Shown: positions 46,481-56,330, counted from the first letter of the stretch. The stretch is 64,000 bases of DNA from Winogradskyella psychrotolerans RS-3 (GCF_000427335.1 NZ_ATMR01000095.1:62001-126000); one strand, 5' to 3'. Translations and numbers: made by a program. Notes: generated from the sequence alone by a model not told the origin.

Positions 46481-47539
46481 ATGGCAATTAAAATAACAGG
46501 TACAGGGAGTTATATCCCTAATACTATCGAAAAAAATGAAGATTTTTATAATCATCAGTTTTTAAATGCTGATGGTTCTTCTATTAATAGTCCAAATGAA
46601 ATCATTGTAGAAAAATTTAGAGCGATTACAGGTATACAAGAACGACGTTATATTGAAGAAGACTTATTAAATTCTGATATTGCTTTTTTTGCTGCTCAAA
46701 AGGCTATAGATGATGCAAAAATAGATAAAGAAAGTATCGATTATATCATTGTAGCACATAATTACGGTGATGTTAAATATAATGCAGAACAAAGTGATAC
46801 CGTACCTAGTATGGCGTCTAGAGTGAAGCATTTATTACAAATTAAGAATCCAAAATGTGTTGGGTACGATTTACTTTTTGGTTGTCCTGGTTGGATTGAA
46901 GGGGTTATACAAGCCAAAGCGTTTATCGCTTCTGGTATTGCTAAACGTTGTTTAGTAATTGGCTCAGAAACGCTATCTAGAGTTATAGATAAACACGATA
47001 GAGACTCTATGATTTACAGTGATGGATCTGGTGCTGTAATCATTGAAGAGACCGATGAAGAAGGCGGTATTTTAGCGCATGACTCGGCGACTTACGCCTT
47101 AGACGAAGCGCATTTTATCTACTTTGGTGAAACCAATAATACTGAAATTACAGATAAACGTAAATACATTAAAATGTATGGTCGCAAAATTTATGAATTT
47201 GCACTATCTAACGTTCCTAAAGCCTTAAAAGCGTGTCTTGATAAAAGTGGAGTTTCGATTACAGATGTCAAAAAAATATTGATACATCAGGCGAATGAAA
47301 AAATGGATGAAGCTATTATAAAGCGATTTTATAAACTACACAACATGGAAATGCCAGAAGGCATAATGCCGATGACTATTAATAGGTTGGGTAACTCTAG
47401 TGTGGCAACAGTTCCTACTTTATTAGATATGATTTTAAAAGGCCAAGTAAAAAATCAAGAGATTAAAAAAGGGGACATAATTATGTTTGCTAGCGTTGGT
47501 GCTGGTATGAATATAAATGCTATTGTATATAAATATTGA
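46481..47539 (+). CDS. 3-oxoacyl-ACP synthase III family protein (KASIII-like)
   Basis: 352 residues of thiolase fold. The active-site Cys135 lies in DLLFGCPGWIEGVIQA, the His in KILIHQANEKMDEAI and the Asn in RLGNSSVATVPTLL, so the Cys-His-Asn triad is complete. The sequence is longer than housekeeping FabH (about 320) and begins IKITGTGSYIPN. The family condenses acyl-CoA with malonyl-ACP or acts in special lipid or secondary pathways. Followed by a methyltransferase and a glycosyltransferase in the same direction. Confidence 0.88.
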   Translation: MAIKITGTGSYIPNTIEKNEDFYNHQFLNADGSSINSPNEIIVEKFRAITGIQERRYIEEDLLNSDIAFFAAQKAIDDAKIDKESIDYIIVAHNYGDVKYNAEQSDTVPSMASRVKHLLQIKNPKCVGYDLLFGCPGWIEGVIQAKAFIASGIAKRCLVIGSETLSRVIDKHDRDSMIYSDGSGAVIIEETDEEGGILAHDSATYALDEAHFIYFGETNNTEITDKRKYIKMYGRKIYEFALSNVPKALKACLDKSGVSITDVKKILIHQANEKMDEAIIKRFYKLHNMEMPEGIMPMTINRLGNSSVATVPTLLDMILKGQVKNQEIKKGDIIMFASVGAGMNINAIVYKY

Positions 47540-47566
47540 TTTAAAAGACTGCTTTAAACCCCTTTT

Positions 47567-48088
47567 ATGTACGAAAAAACATATCCAAATAAACGCTTTA
47601 AACTCACACTTCAGTTTTTACAAAAACACATCAATACATCAGAATCTATTTTAGATTTAGGGATTAAAAATCCGTTTTCAGAAATTATGATTTCCGAGGG
47701 TTACGCAGTTGAAAATACAACTGGAGAAGATTTGGATGAAAATCAATCAGCAATTGAAAATTCTTCGACTGAAGTTGTAACGGCTTTTGAAATTTTTGAA
47801 CATCTATTATCTCCTTATGAGGTTTTAAAATCTATTAAAACCAATAAATTAGTTATTAGTGTGCCTTTAAAATTATGGTTTGCTCCTGCTTACAGAAGTA
47901 AAACTGATATGCGAGATAGACATTATCATGAGTTTGAAGATTGGCAACTCGATTGGCTATTAGAAAAAACAGGTTGGACCATTAAAGACAGACAACAATG
48001 GACCAATCCTGTGAATAAATTAGGCATTAGACCTATTTTAAGACGGTTTACGCCTCGTTACTACATTGTATATGCAGAAAGAGTTTAA
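47567..48088 (+). CDS. Methyltransferase-like protein (class I fold)
   Basis: 173 residues. SILDLGIKNPFSEIMISEGY is a modified motif I region lacking the usual G-x-G-x-G, followed by NTTGEDLDENQ and VVTAFEIFEHLLSPYEVLK, the latter being the motif typical of ubiquinone-type methyltransferases. The Gly-poor motif I makes SAM binding uncertain. It lies 27 bp after the KASIII-like gene and 23 bp before the glycosyltransferase. Confidence 0.7.
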   Translation: MYEKTYPNKRFKLTLQFLQKHINTSESILDLGIKNPFSEIMISEGYAVENTTGEDLDENQSAIENSSTEVVTAFEIFEHLLSPYEVLKSIKTNKLVISVPLKLWFAPAYRSKTDMRDRHYHEFEDWQLDWLLEKTGWTIKDRQQWTNPVNKLGIRPILRRFTPRYYIVYAERV

Positions 48089-48111
48089 CTTTGAAAAAAT
48101 AGCTTTCAATT

Positions 48112-48963
48112 TTGAAATTTTATATTATCATTCCGGCTCACAATGAAGAAGGTTACATCGGTAAAACTTTAGACTCTTTAATACAGCAAACGTTACTACC
48201 CAAAACAGTGGTTGTAGTGAATGATAATTCCACTGACACTACTCAAAAAATTGTTGAAGACTATGCTTCAAAACACCCTTGGATATCTTTACTAAATTCA
48301 AAATCATCAGACAAACATTTACCTGGTTCTAAAATTATTAATGCTTTTAATAAGGGCTTAGACTCATTAGACGATGATTATGACATTATTTGTAAGTTTG
48401 ATGCTGATTTAATTTTTCCTGAACATTATTTAGAACAATTAGCCAATCATTTCAATTCGAATAAAAATTTAGGAATGGCTTCGGGGTTCTGTTACGTTGA
48501 AAAACAGAATGCGTGGATTCTTGAAAACCTAACGAATAAAGATCACATAAGAGGTGCATTAAAAGCGTATAAAAAAGATTGCTTCACGCAAATAGGACAA
48601 CTCAAACCATCGATGGGATGGGATACCGTTGATGAGTTATTAGCGAAATATAATGGTTGGGAAATTCTTACCGATGACACACTTCATGTCAAACATTTAA
48701 AACCAACCGGACAATCCTACAATAAAGCATCTAAATACTTACAAGGAGAAGCCATGTACAAAATGCGTTATGGCTTTTGGATTACCTTAATTTCTGCTTT
48801 AAAATTGGCGTATAAAAAAGGAAGCTTTAAATTATTTAAAGATTATATGTCTGGCTATTTTAGAGCTAAATCTAATCACTTAGAATTTTTAGTTTCTAAA
48901 GAAGAAGGACAGTTTATTAGAGACTTACGTTGGGATGGAATAAAGGGTAAATTTCTAAAATAA
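48112..48963 (+). CDS. Family 2 glycosyltransferase, TTG start
   Basis: 283 residues. The start is TTG at 48112; no in-frame ATG precedes it, and KFYIIIPAHNEEGYIGKTL is the expected N terminus of GT2 enzymes. The GT-A motifs are VVNDNSTDTT (nucleotide-sugar binding), CKFDADLIFPEHY (the D-x-D metal site), and a late GWDTVDELLAKYNGW. It transfers a sugar from a nucleotide donor, probably for surface glycan or lipid. It is the last gene of the group with KASIII and the methyltransferase-like protein. Confidence 0.9.
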   Translation: MKFYIIIPAHNEEGYIGKTLDSLIQQTLLPKTVVVVNDNSTDTTQKIVEDYASKHPWISLLNSKSSDKHLPGSKIINAFNKGLDSLDDDYDIICKFDADLIFPEHYLEQLANHFNSNKNLGMASGFCYVEKQNAWILENLTNKDHIRGALKAYKKDCFTQIGQLKPSMGWDTVDELLAKYNGWEILTDDTLHVKHLKPTGQSYNKASKYLQGEAMYKMRYGFWITLISALKLAYKKGSFKLFKDYMSGYFRAKSNHLEFLVSKEEGQFIRDLRWDGIKGKFLK

Positions 48964-49006
48964 AAATCCCAATTCTAACAGTAAATTATTGCGCTTTGAA
49001 ATAGAG

Positions 49007-49026
49007 ATTCCTGCCCTCGCAGGAAT
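49007..49026. terminator. Palindrome between convergent genes, probably a terminator
   Basis: ATTCCTGC-CCTC-GCAGGAAT, perfect 8-bp arms, in the 66-bp gap between the converging glycosyltransferase and endonuclease genes. It resembles the short palindromes at 32566. Confidence 0.6.
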
Positions 49027-49029
49027 TGG

Positions 49030-49837
49030 TTAAAAACTCCAGCTTTTATAACTGCTTGATGCTTCTAATTTATCTTCAATAGCATCGTCTAACTGTGGAA
49101 AAAAGTCAATTCCTGTTAAAGCCTCAACCTCATCAACTGAAACCACAAACTTATACAATGGTAAATCCGAGTTCTCGTGATTCATAATAAAAGCAAGCAT
49201 TTTTATTTTTCCATTGGTATTGTCTAATATCACTTTATAAAACTGCATAGGCACAGCGACATTTTCATCACCAATCACTTTTAGTCCATTTTTAAGAACA
49301 CCACCTGTCACTACAAAAACACCATCATTCTTTTTTGCCCAATAGCGTACTTTCTGCTCCAATCGATTCCAAACACCAGCATTAAATTGATGTTCTTGTG
49401 GACTAATATTACTCGTTAAAAAAAGTTTCATCATGTGCCTCTTGGGTGAATCGTCTATCACCAGCAGGACATAAATGCCCTTTGTCGTAACCCGATTGTT
49501 TATAATTATTCCAATGTGCTGCACCTGTTTTTACGGCATTATCAATTTCAAAATAAGGTCGTTTATGGTTTGTAGAACTTATATGTGATGCTTTCAACTC
49601 ATAAGCCACCCACTCCGCTTGTTCGTGAGGTTCGCTATACGACAACGAATAGTTTTTATGATGTATGATTTGATTGGTGGTACTTGTTGGCAAATAATAC
49701 GCGTTAGTGTTTTCTTTTAAAGTCGCACCTTCACTTACAATCTCGGTTTTCGCGTTAGTCTCTAAAAAATAGTCATAGCTGTATATGCCAATCACTATAA
49801 TTACTGCAATGATTGTAAAAATGGGTTTTCTCTTCAA
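49030..49837 (-). pseudogene. DNA/RNA non-specific endonuclease (NucA-like), frameshifted
   Basis: The first part (from 49837, 142 residues) has a signal anchor IFTIIAVIIVIGIYSYDYF and the active site SGYDKGHLCPAGDRRF with the catalytic His. It stops after FFNE because the A7 run (plus strand 49418-49424) has one base too many. Removing one gives ETFLTSNISPQEHQFNAGVW, exactly as in the family, and continues to 49030 (268 residues). The C-terminal part has DGVFVVTGGVL. Metal-dependent, probably secreted or periplasmic nuclease. It is downstream of the phosphatase gene by 9 bp, so both may serve nutrient scavenging. Confidence 0.85.
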
Positions 49838-49846
49838 AATATGGTA

Positions 49847-51514
49847 TTAATCTATCACAAATCCTAAAGGTTGACCTGTAGCACCATTAGGAAAACTAAT
49901 ACCTAAAAGTGCTGACATTGTAGGTGCAATATCTGGAATTACTGTTTTGCTAAACGTTTGTCCATGCTTAATGCCTTTTCCAAAGAATAACAATGGCACA
50001 TGTGTATCGTAATTTAAACCACTACCATGTGTAGAACCTGTTTTACCATAGGAAATAAAAGAGGTATCATTCACCAATATCACATCACCTGAACGTTTTT
50101 GGTTAAAGCCATTTTGTAACAACGCTTCTATGCCGTCAGAAAAACCTGTTGAACCCATTGTCGTTGCAGTATAAACTTTAGACACATTAAGGTAACTTAA
50201 TTGCTCCATGGCAATAGTCTCTTGTACATCGCTAAGTTTTAATCCTAACGCTTTAACCTTATCTCTGTCTAAAAATATTTGATCGTTGCTAATATTCTCT
50301 ACAATAGAATCAGTTCCATAAGTCGCTTCTAAAAAGGCATTAAATATTGCCTTTCTATCCTTATTATTTACATAACCCGCAGGAACTTTTAATGAACTTA
50401 AATAAGAAGGAACATCTATTGCTCCATGATCGGCAGTTAAAAAAACAGTATATTCTCCTTTACCGACAGTTGTATCTAAATACTCAAATAAACGCTCCAA
50501 ATCTTTATCCAAACGAATATAAGTGTCTTGAACTTCCTTTGAGTTCACTCCGAAGTTATGTCCCACATAATCCGTCGCTGAAAAGCTTACCGCTAAAACA
50601 TCTGTAATCTTATCTTGCCCTAAACCTTCCGCTTCAATTGCAGCCATTGCAAAATCCGCTGTTAAGCTATTCCCATAAGGTGTGGCTTTTAAAATATCGT
50701 AACCTCTATTGTCTTTACTTAATGCTTTTAAATCATAAGGAAATGTTGCTTTTTCTTTGCCTTTAAAACCACCTTCAAAAGTGTTTTCATCAACCCCACT
50801 TTCTGTGTATGTTGAAATATCATATAATGTATTCCATTCTTTCAAATAAGATTCCGCATGTGTCGAAGCATTAAAATTTGATACCCATTCTGGTAACTCA
50901 GTCATGTAATGAGAACTTGAAATCCAACGTCCTTCATCTCTACCATGAAACCAATACGCTGCATTTGCCGTATGACCTGCGGGCAAAATTGCTCCTCTAT
51001 CTTTTAAAGAAATTCCGATAGTTTTCCCTTGGCCCTGTGTAAACAACCTATTCTCATCTGCAAAAGTTGTAGTTTGCATTCTACGGGGTGACATCTTACC
51101 TGCATCATCTTCTGTTCCGATCGATTTCACATTCTCGTCACCAGCACAATACACCATTTCCTTAGTTTCTTTATCGTACCAATTGTTACCAATTATACCA
51201 TGAATTTTTGGTGTGGTCCCTGTATAAACAGAAGCATGACCAGGACCAGTATAGGTTGGTACATAATTAAAATGATTATTTTTACAGTTAAAGCCTTCAT
51301 TTATCATACGATTAAAACCACCATCTCCAAATTTAGATTCAAAGCGTGTTAAGTAATCATAACGCATTTGATCTACGACGATACCAACGACTAACTTTGG
51401 CCTATCGTTAGATTCTAAAACTGAAGTTTCTATTTTTGTATCAGTAATTGTATTTTGCGCACCACAAGAGGAAAACATAAATAAAACACCAATTAAAGAG
51501 AAGATATTTTTCAT
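49847..51514 (-). CDS. Alkaline phosphatase PafA-like lipoprotein
   Basis: 555 residues with a lipoprotein signal (FSLIGVLFMFSSCGAQ). It belongs to the type I phosphodiesterase/nucleotide pyrophosphatase superfamily: VVGIVVDQMRYDYLTRFESK (first metal Asp), the nucleophile Thr in YTGPGHASVYTGTTPKIHG, VSFSATDYVGHNFG and TADHGAID for the other metal ligands. PafA-type enzymes of Bacteroidota are calcium-activated, broad phosphatases at the cell surface. With the adjacent nuclease it suggests a phosphate-scavenging pair. The -7 box is at 51540. Confidence 0.92.
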   Translation of the reverse strand: MKNIFSLIGVLFMFSSCGAQNTITDTKIETSVLESNDRPKLVVGIVVDQMRYDYLTRFESKFGDGGFNRMINEGFNCKNNHFNYVPTYTGPGHASVYTGTTPKIHGIIGNNWYDKETKEMVYCAGDENVKSIGTEDDAGKMSPRRMQTTTFADENRLFTQGQGKTIGISLKDRGAILPAGHTANAAYWFHGRDEGRWISSSHYMTELPEWVSNFNASTHAESYLKEWNTLYDISTYTESGVDENTFEGGFKGKEKATFPYDLKALSKDNRGYDILKATPYGNSLTADFAMAAIEAEGLGQDKITDVLAVSFSATDYVGHNFGVNSKEVQDTYIRLDKDLERLFEYLDTTVGKGEYTVFLTADHGAIDVPSYLSSLKVPAGYVNNKDRKAIFNAFLEATYGTDSIVENISNDQIFLDRDKVKALGLKLSDVQETIAMEQLSYLNVSKVYTATTMGSTGFSDGIEALLQNGFNQKRSGDVILVNDTSFISYGKTGSTHGSGLNYDTHVPLLFFGKGIKHGQTFSKTVIPDIAPTMSALLGISFPNGATGQPLGFVID

Positions 51515-51539
51515 TTGAATATGACATTATTGTGAGTTT

Positions 51540-51547
51540 CAAAAATA
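51540..51547 (-). promoter_or_regulatory. -7 box for the PafA-like gene (minus strand)
   Basis: On the minus strand TATTTTTG, 25 bp before the ATG at 51514. Confidence 0.6.
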
Positions 51548-51625
51548 CAATTTTTAAATTATCTTAGTTTAAATTAACATTAATAACTAATCCTTTTTTA
51601 TACTTTAGCATTAAGAAAATATAAC

Positions 51626-52363
51626 ATGACTTACCTACATAATATAGGCACCTATTTTATAATGATTAAAGACATCTTTCGCAGACCCACAAAGTGGTCA
51701 GTGATGAAACCTTTAATTCTGAAAGATATTGATGATCTTATAATTGGTTCTCTAGGCATTGTTGCCTTTATTTCATTTTTTGTTGGAGGCGTTGTGGCCA
51801 TCCAAACCTCGTTGAATATGACGAGTCCATTAATGCCAAAATCTCTAGTCGGTTTTGCGACAAGACAGTCCATAATTCTAGAATTTGCACCAACTTTTAT
51901 CTCCATTATTATGGCTGGTAAAGTGGGTTCTTTTATTACTTCGAGTATAGGAACAATGCGTGTTACAGAGCAAATTGATGCTCTTGAAGTTATGGGAATA
52001 AATGCCATTAACTATCTCGTTTTTCCAAAATTTATAGCTTTAACACTCTATCCATTTGTAATTTCTATTGCTATGTTTTTAGGAATTTTAGGTGGACTTA
52101 TGGCATGTGTTTATGGCGGTTACGGAACTATGGAAGACTATGTAGAAGGTGTTCAGATGGATTTCATTCCATTCCACTTCTTTTATGCCTTTATAAAAAC
52201 TTTTGTGTTTGCCTTTTTATTAGCAACTATACCATCGTATTATGGCTATTTTATGAAAGGTGGAGCTTTAGAAGTTGGTAAGGCTAGTACAACGTCTTTT
52301 GTTTGGACTAGTGTTATGATTATACTTGTCAACTTTTTACTAACCAGTTTATTACTCGGCTAA
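51626..52363 (+). CDS. MlaE-like ABC transporter permease
   Basis: 245 residues with five to six hydrophobic helices. The MlaE signature appears as GVVAIQTSLN, RQSIILEFAPTFISIIMAGKVGSF, SIGTMRVTEQIDALEVMGINAINYLVFPKF and a late YYGYFMKGGALEVGKAST. The protein works with the adjacent ATPase in the inner membrane, moving phospholipid between inner and outer membrane. No MlaD-type substrate-binding gene is in this window; it may be elsewhere. Confidence 0.93.
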   Translation: MTYLHNIGTYFIMIKDIFRRPTKWSVMKPLILKDIDDLIIGSLGIVAFISFFVGGVVAIQTSLNMTSPLMPKSLVGFATRQSIILEFAPTFISIIMAGKVGSFITSSIGTMRVTEQIDALEVMGINAINYLVFPKFIALTLYPFVISIAMFLGILGGLMACVYGGYGTMEDYVEGVQMDFIPFHFFYAFIKTFVFAFLLATIPSYYGYFMKGGALEVGKASTTSFVWTSVMIILVNFLLTSLLLG

Positions 52364-52365
52364 TT

Positions 52366-53133
52366 ATGATAGAAGTTAAAGACTTAAAAAAATCGTTTGG
52401 AGACACCCAAATTTTAAAAGGAATAACAACTTCTTTTGAAAAAGGAAAGACCAACTTAGTTATTGGCCAAAGTGGTTCCGGTAAAACCGTATTTTTAAAA
52501 TGCTTGCTTGGATTATTTGAATATGAAAGTGGTTCCATTTCTTATGAAGGAAAAAACTTCAGCGAATTATCAAGAGATGAAAAAACCAATTTACGTTCAG
52601 AAATGGGAATGGTTTTTCAAGGAAGTGCGCTTTTTGACTCCATGACTATTGCTGAAAATGTAATGTTTCCATTACGCATGTTTACAAAACAGAGCAAAAG
52701 CGAAATGGAAGATAGAGTTAATGAGGTTTTAAAACGTGTGAATCTAGATGACGCTCACAAAAAAATGCCAAGTGAAGCTTCTGGTGGAATGCAAAAACGT
52801 GTTGCGATAGCCAGAGCTATTGTGAACCGACCAAAATATCTATTTTGTGATGAACCAAATTCTGGATTAGATCCTAAAACAGCCATAGTTATTGATAACT
52901 TAATTCAAGAAATCACGGAAGAGTTCAATATCACAACAGTGGTTAACACACATGATATGAACTCTGTTATGGAAATAGGAGAAAAAATCGTTTTTCTAAA
53001 AAATGGCTTATTAGAATGGGAAGGCTCTAGTGAAACGATATTTAGAACCGATAACGAAGCTGTAACCAACTTTGTATATTCTTCTGAGTTATTTAGAAAA
53101 GTACGTAAAATGTATCTTGAAGAAAGCGAATAA
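52366..53133 (+). CDS. MlaF-like ABC transporter ATP-binding protein
   Basis: 255 residues. Walker A GQSGSGKT, Q-loop MVFQGSALFD, signature ASGGMQKRVAIARA, Walker B YLFCDEPNSGLDP and switch His in NTHDMNS are all intact. Starts 2 bp after the permease stop, so it is translationally coupled. The ATPase drives lipid transport by the Mla-type complex. Confidence 0.94.
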   Translation: MIEVKDLKKSFGDTQILKGITTSFEKGKTNLVIGQSGSGKTVFLKCLLGLFEYESGSISYEGKNFSELSRDEKTNLRSEMGMVFQGSALFDSMTIAENVMFPLRMFTKQSKSEMEDRVNEVLKRVNLDDAHKKMPSEASGGMQKRVAIARAIVNRPKYLFCDEPNSGLDPKTAIVIDNLIQEITEEFNITTVVNTHDMNSVMEIGEKIVFLKNGLLEWEGSSETIFRTDNEAVTNFVYSSELFRKVRKMYLEESE

Positions 53134-53136
53134 TCT

Positions 53137-54635
53137 TTAGTTACGCTTAATAAACACAGTATCTACTTTCAGTTCGTTTTTTAACCACTTTTGCAAATTG
53201 CGTTCCTTTACGTAAACCATGCTATCGGTTAATTGAACCCTCCATCTTACGTTCGCTACTGTAATAGTATCTATATTAATAAAGTCTTTAGATTCCAACA
53301 TCTTAGCGTAACCAAAATACTCTAAATCACTAAACTTAATTTTAGCATCGCGAGAGAGCGAACTAAACGACACAGCGTTTTGATCGGTGCTTTTAGACTC
53401 TATAACTTTATTCAAATTAGAGATATTAGCTTGTAATTCTTCAATTTGTTTTTGCAGTCTATCAATGACATTATCTTTCCGATCTGATTCTGCATAAGCT
53501 CTATCTAATGATTCCATTAAGCGGTCTGCACTTCTGGTTTTATTGGCATTTATTATTAATTCAAAATCTTTAATGCTTTCGTATTTATGTATATCGTTTT
53601 GTAAAGCTGAAACCATCTCATCGCTTACATCTCCATTAAAATGCAAGCGGATTATTTTATTATCAGAATCTAAATCATCATCCTTTCGTTGTAACCAAAG
53701 GTTGTCATTGTTTTCAATATCACTTTTAACAAAACTATCAAAATCTCTTTTATATTTACTTTCCTGCAACACAGTTAAAAACGTCCAAATTGCTGGAAGC
53801 ATAACTACCACAGCAACTAGCATTGCAAATCGAGAAGTTCGTTTTCGCTTTGCGGAATTGGCATACTTTAACATTGGAAAACGCAACAACTTTAATACTA
53901 AAAATGTTGCTAAGGCGATAAAAATGGTATTTATCGTAAATAAATACATGGCTCCTCCAAAATACTCCCAGTTCCCTATCGCTAAGCCATAACCAGCCGT
54001 ACATAAAGGTGGCATTAAGGCTGTTGCAATAGCAACACCAAAAATAACCGAAGCGATAGTTCCTTTTTAGTTCGTGCAATTATTAACGCTAAACCTCCAA
54101 AAAAGGCAATAAGTACATCTCGTATATCAGGTCGTGTTCTCCCTAAGAGTTCAGACGTATCTGCACTTAACGGAAATAACCAAAAGAATAAAAATGCGGT
54201 TAATAAACTTAGCACAATCATAATGGCTAAATTGATAAGCGATTTTCTTAAGGTATCAATATCGTTGATAGCGATTGAAAGACCAACTCCCAAAATCGGC
54301 CCCATTAATGGCGAAATTAACATGGCACCAATAACAACCGCTGTAGAGTTTGCATTAAGACCAATAGATGCCACAAAAATTGAACAGACCAAAATCCAAG
54401 CTGTTGCACCTTTGAATGGAATATCTGCTTTTATTGCTGTAATCGTAGCATCTCTATCCGTATCATCTCTAAAATCGAGCAATTCGCTTAAAAATGTCTT
54501 TATACTAGCAAATAAACCTTGAGCGTCTTTTTTTACCGCAGCTTTTTTTTCTTCAACGGCAGCTTCCTTATTCATCTCATTGGTCACCTGAGAATTCTCT
54601 TCCTCAGAAAAATTGAATTTATTTTCGTCGCTCAT
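53137..54635 (-). pseudogene. DUF389 (TIGR00341) membrane protein, frameshifted
   Basis: The N-terminal part (54635-54015) carries an acidic tail, then helices with STAVVIGAMLISPLMGPILG, the DUF389 hallmark. It ends in ARTKKELSLR because the T5 run at 54064-54068 lacks one T. Restoring it gives ARTKKGTIASVIFGVAIATA joined to LMPPLCTAGYG, the second hallmark, and a helical region. The C-terminal 200 residues are soluble with a coiled coil (VIDRLQKQIEELQANISNLN). The restored protein has 499 residues. Its function is not established. Confidence 0.82.
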
Positions 54636-54638
54636 AGT

Positions 54639-55721
54639 TTACCCATATTCTTCTCCAAAATTAGCTTTTACATTTTGAAGTACTTTTTTAATATCTTGTT
54701 CTTTTGCCTTAGGAAAGATAAGTAAAACTTCGTCTTTATCAACAATTATGTAATCTTTTAATCCATCTAAAACAACAATTTTACCCGCTTTAGATCGAAT
54801 CATATTGCCATTAGAATCTTCTAATAATGTTTTAGCATTAACCACTGCATTATCATTTTCATCTTTGTCTAATTTATCATATAAACTTCCCCATGTTCCC
54901 AGATCATTCCAATCGAAAGTTGCAGGAATCACATAAACATTATCACTCTTTTCCATAAGCGCATAATCTACAGATATGTTTTCAGCCTTTTGATAATTCT
55001 CTTTTATAAACGCATCTTCGTGCTCAGTATTATAGATACTGTAACCGCTTTCAAACAATTTAAATAACTCTGGTTGATTGTTTTTAAAAGCTTTAATAAC
55101 TGATTTCGCACTCCACATAAAAATCCCTGCATTCCACAAGAAGTTTCCTTGACTTATAAAAGTCTTTGCTGTTTCATAATCTGGTTTCTCTCTAAATTGA
55201 TTGACTTGCTTAATTTCTGTCGTTGCAGATTTATCATATTCAATATAACCGTAACCTGTATTAGGAAATGTAGGAGTAATACCTAAAGTCATTAATGCAT
55301 CGTTGGATTCGCAATACTCAAAAGCTGTTTTTACGTTATTAGAAAATGCTTGTTCGTCTTCAATCCAATGATCACTCGGAGCCACAATCATTACAGCATC
55401 TTCATTTTCTTTCTGAATTTTTAAGGCTGCATATAATATACAAGGAGCCGTATTACGCATTGCTGGCTCTAAAACAACTTGTCGTTTTGTAACGTTTGGT
55501 AATTGTTCAAAAACGAGGTCGTTATAACGTTCGTTGGTTAATATGAAAATATTCTCTTCCGGAATTAACTGTGCTAAGCGATGAAATGTTTTTTGTATTA
55601 AGGTATCTCCAGTACCAAGCATATCGTGAAACTGCTTAGGGAAATCTTGCGTACTTACAGGCCAAAATCTTGAACCAACTCCTCCTGCCATTAAAATGGC
55701 GTAATAATTTTTATTTTTCAT
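54639..55721 (-). CDS. Mannose-1-phosphate guanylyltransferase
   Basis: 360 residues. YAILMAGGVGSRFWPVSTQDFPKQF is the nucleotidyltransferase signature with the GG-x-GSR-x-WP and Lys. VAPSDHWIEDE (metal site), GYGYIEY, FREKP, NAGIFMWSA, and a late DWNDLGTWGS with the following domain are typical of GDP-mannose pyrophosphorylases. It makes GDP-mannose from GTP and mannose-1-phosphate for surface glycans. Its start overlaps the SprT-like gene stop by 4 bp. No CsaB-type isomerase fusion is present. Confidence 0.94.
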   Translation of the reverse strand: MKNKNYYAILMAGGVGSRFWPVSTQDFPKQFHDMLGTGDTLIQKTFHRLAQLIPEENIFILTNERYNDLVFEQLPNVTKRQVVLEPAMRNTAPCILYAALKIQKENEDAVMIVAPSDHWIEDEQAFSNNVKTAFEYCESNDALMTLGITPTFPNTGYGYIEYDKSATTEIKQVNQFREKPDYETAKTFISQGNFLWNAGIFMWSAKSVIKAFKNNQPELFKLFESGYSIYNTEHEDAFIKENYQKAENISVDYALMEKSDNVYVIPATFDWNDLGTWGSLYDKLDKDENDNAVVNAKTLLEDSNGNMIRSKAGKIVVLDGLKDYIIVDKDEVLLIFPKAKEQDIKKVLQNVKANFGEEYG

Positions 55722-56317
55722 TCTTCTAATAATTCAACTTCTGCATTAGGGTTAAACAAATATAACTTACCTGTTTTAACTTCTAAACATTCAAACCGTT
55801 TTCTTCTTTGTTTACCTTGTTTAAAAATTCTTCCATTATACAACTTAAACATTTTACCTAGTGGCACTTCAAAGACATAGGTCTTATCATTACTTTCGTC
55901 ATATTGCTTTAGGGCGTAGGCGAGCTGCGTATCTGTATCGCTAGACGCTTTTGGGTTTTTAAAGTGATTAGCCAATAATGGTAACAACTCTAAAGGAAAA
56001 ATTTCTGGACTAAAAAACGGCAACATTAAATGTTGAAAAGTCTGCTTCCACTCTTTTCCATGCGGTTTAATAAATCTACCGTGTTTTTTATACGCTTCAA
56101 AGTGCGCAATTTCGTGAATTAATGTTATTAAAAAACGATATACATTTAAATTAGAATTTATCGTAATCTGATGTTTTCCATTGGGCAATTCTCTATAATC
56201 TCCATGCCGAGTTTTACGCTCATTTTTCACTTTTACGACTAAATGATCAATAGCTAAAAGCTCTATAATCATTGGTTGTGCCGCAGTAGGAATAAAATTT
56301 AAAAGATGTGTTTGCAT
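55718..56317 (-). CDS. SprT-like domain protein
   Basis: 199 residues. The SprT-type zinc motif LIHEIAHFEAYKKHGRFIKPHGKEWK supplies H-E-x-x-H and a later His. There is no signal peptide. A C-terminal ARKR-type region (GRIFKQGKQRRKRFECLEVKTGKLYLF) resembles the zinc-ribbon position of SprT but without four Cys. The function is unproven; eukaryotic Spartan relatives remove DNA-protein cross-links. The -7 box 5 bp before the ATG suggests a leaderless transcript. It is overlapped by the guanylyltransferase gene. Confidence 0.9.
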   Translation of the reverse strand: MQTHLLNFIPTAAQPMIIELLAIDHLVVKVKNERKTRHGDYRELPNGKHQITINSNLNVYRFLITLIHEIAHFEAYKKHGRFIKPHGKEWKQTFQHLMLPFFSPEIFPLELLPLLANHFKNPKASSDTDTQLAYALKQYDESNDKTYVFEVPLGKMFKLYNGRIFKQGKQRRKRFECLEVKTGKLYLFNPNAEVELLEE

Positions 56318-56322
56318 TAGTG

Positions 56323-56330
56323 CAAAAATA
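56323..56330 (-). promoter_or_regulatory. -7 box for the SprT-like gene (minus strand)
   Basis: On the minus strand TATTTTTG, 5 bp before the ATG at 56317. Confidence 0.6.

Noticed and set aside
53543-53992. 149-residue plus-strand ORF opposite the DUF389 gene
   Set aside because: It is the antisense of a coherent DUF389 reading frame with hallmark motifs and lacks any domain.
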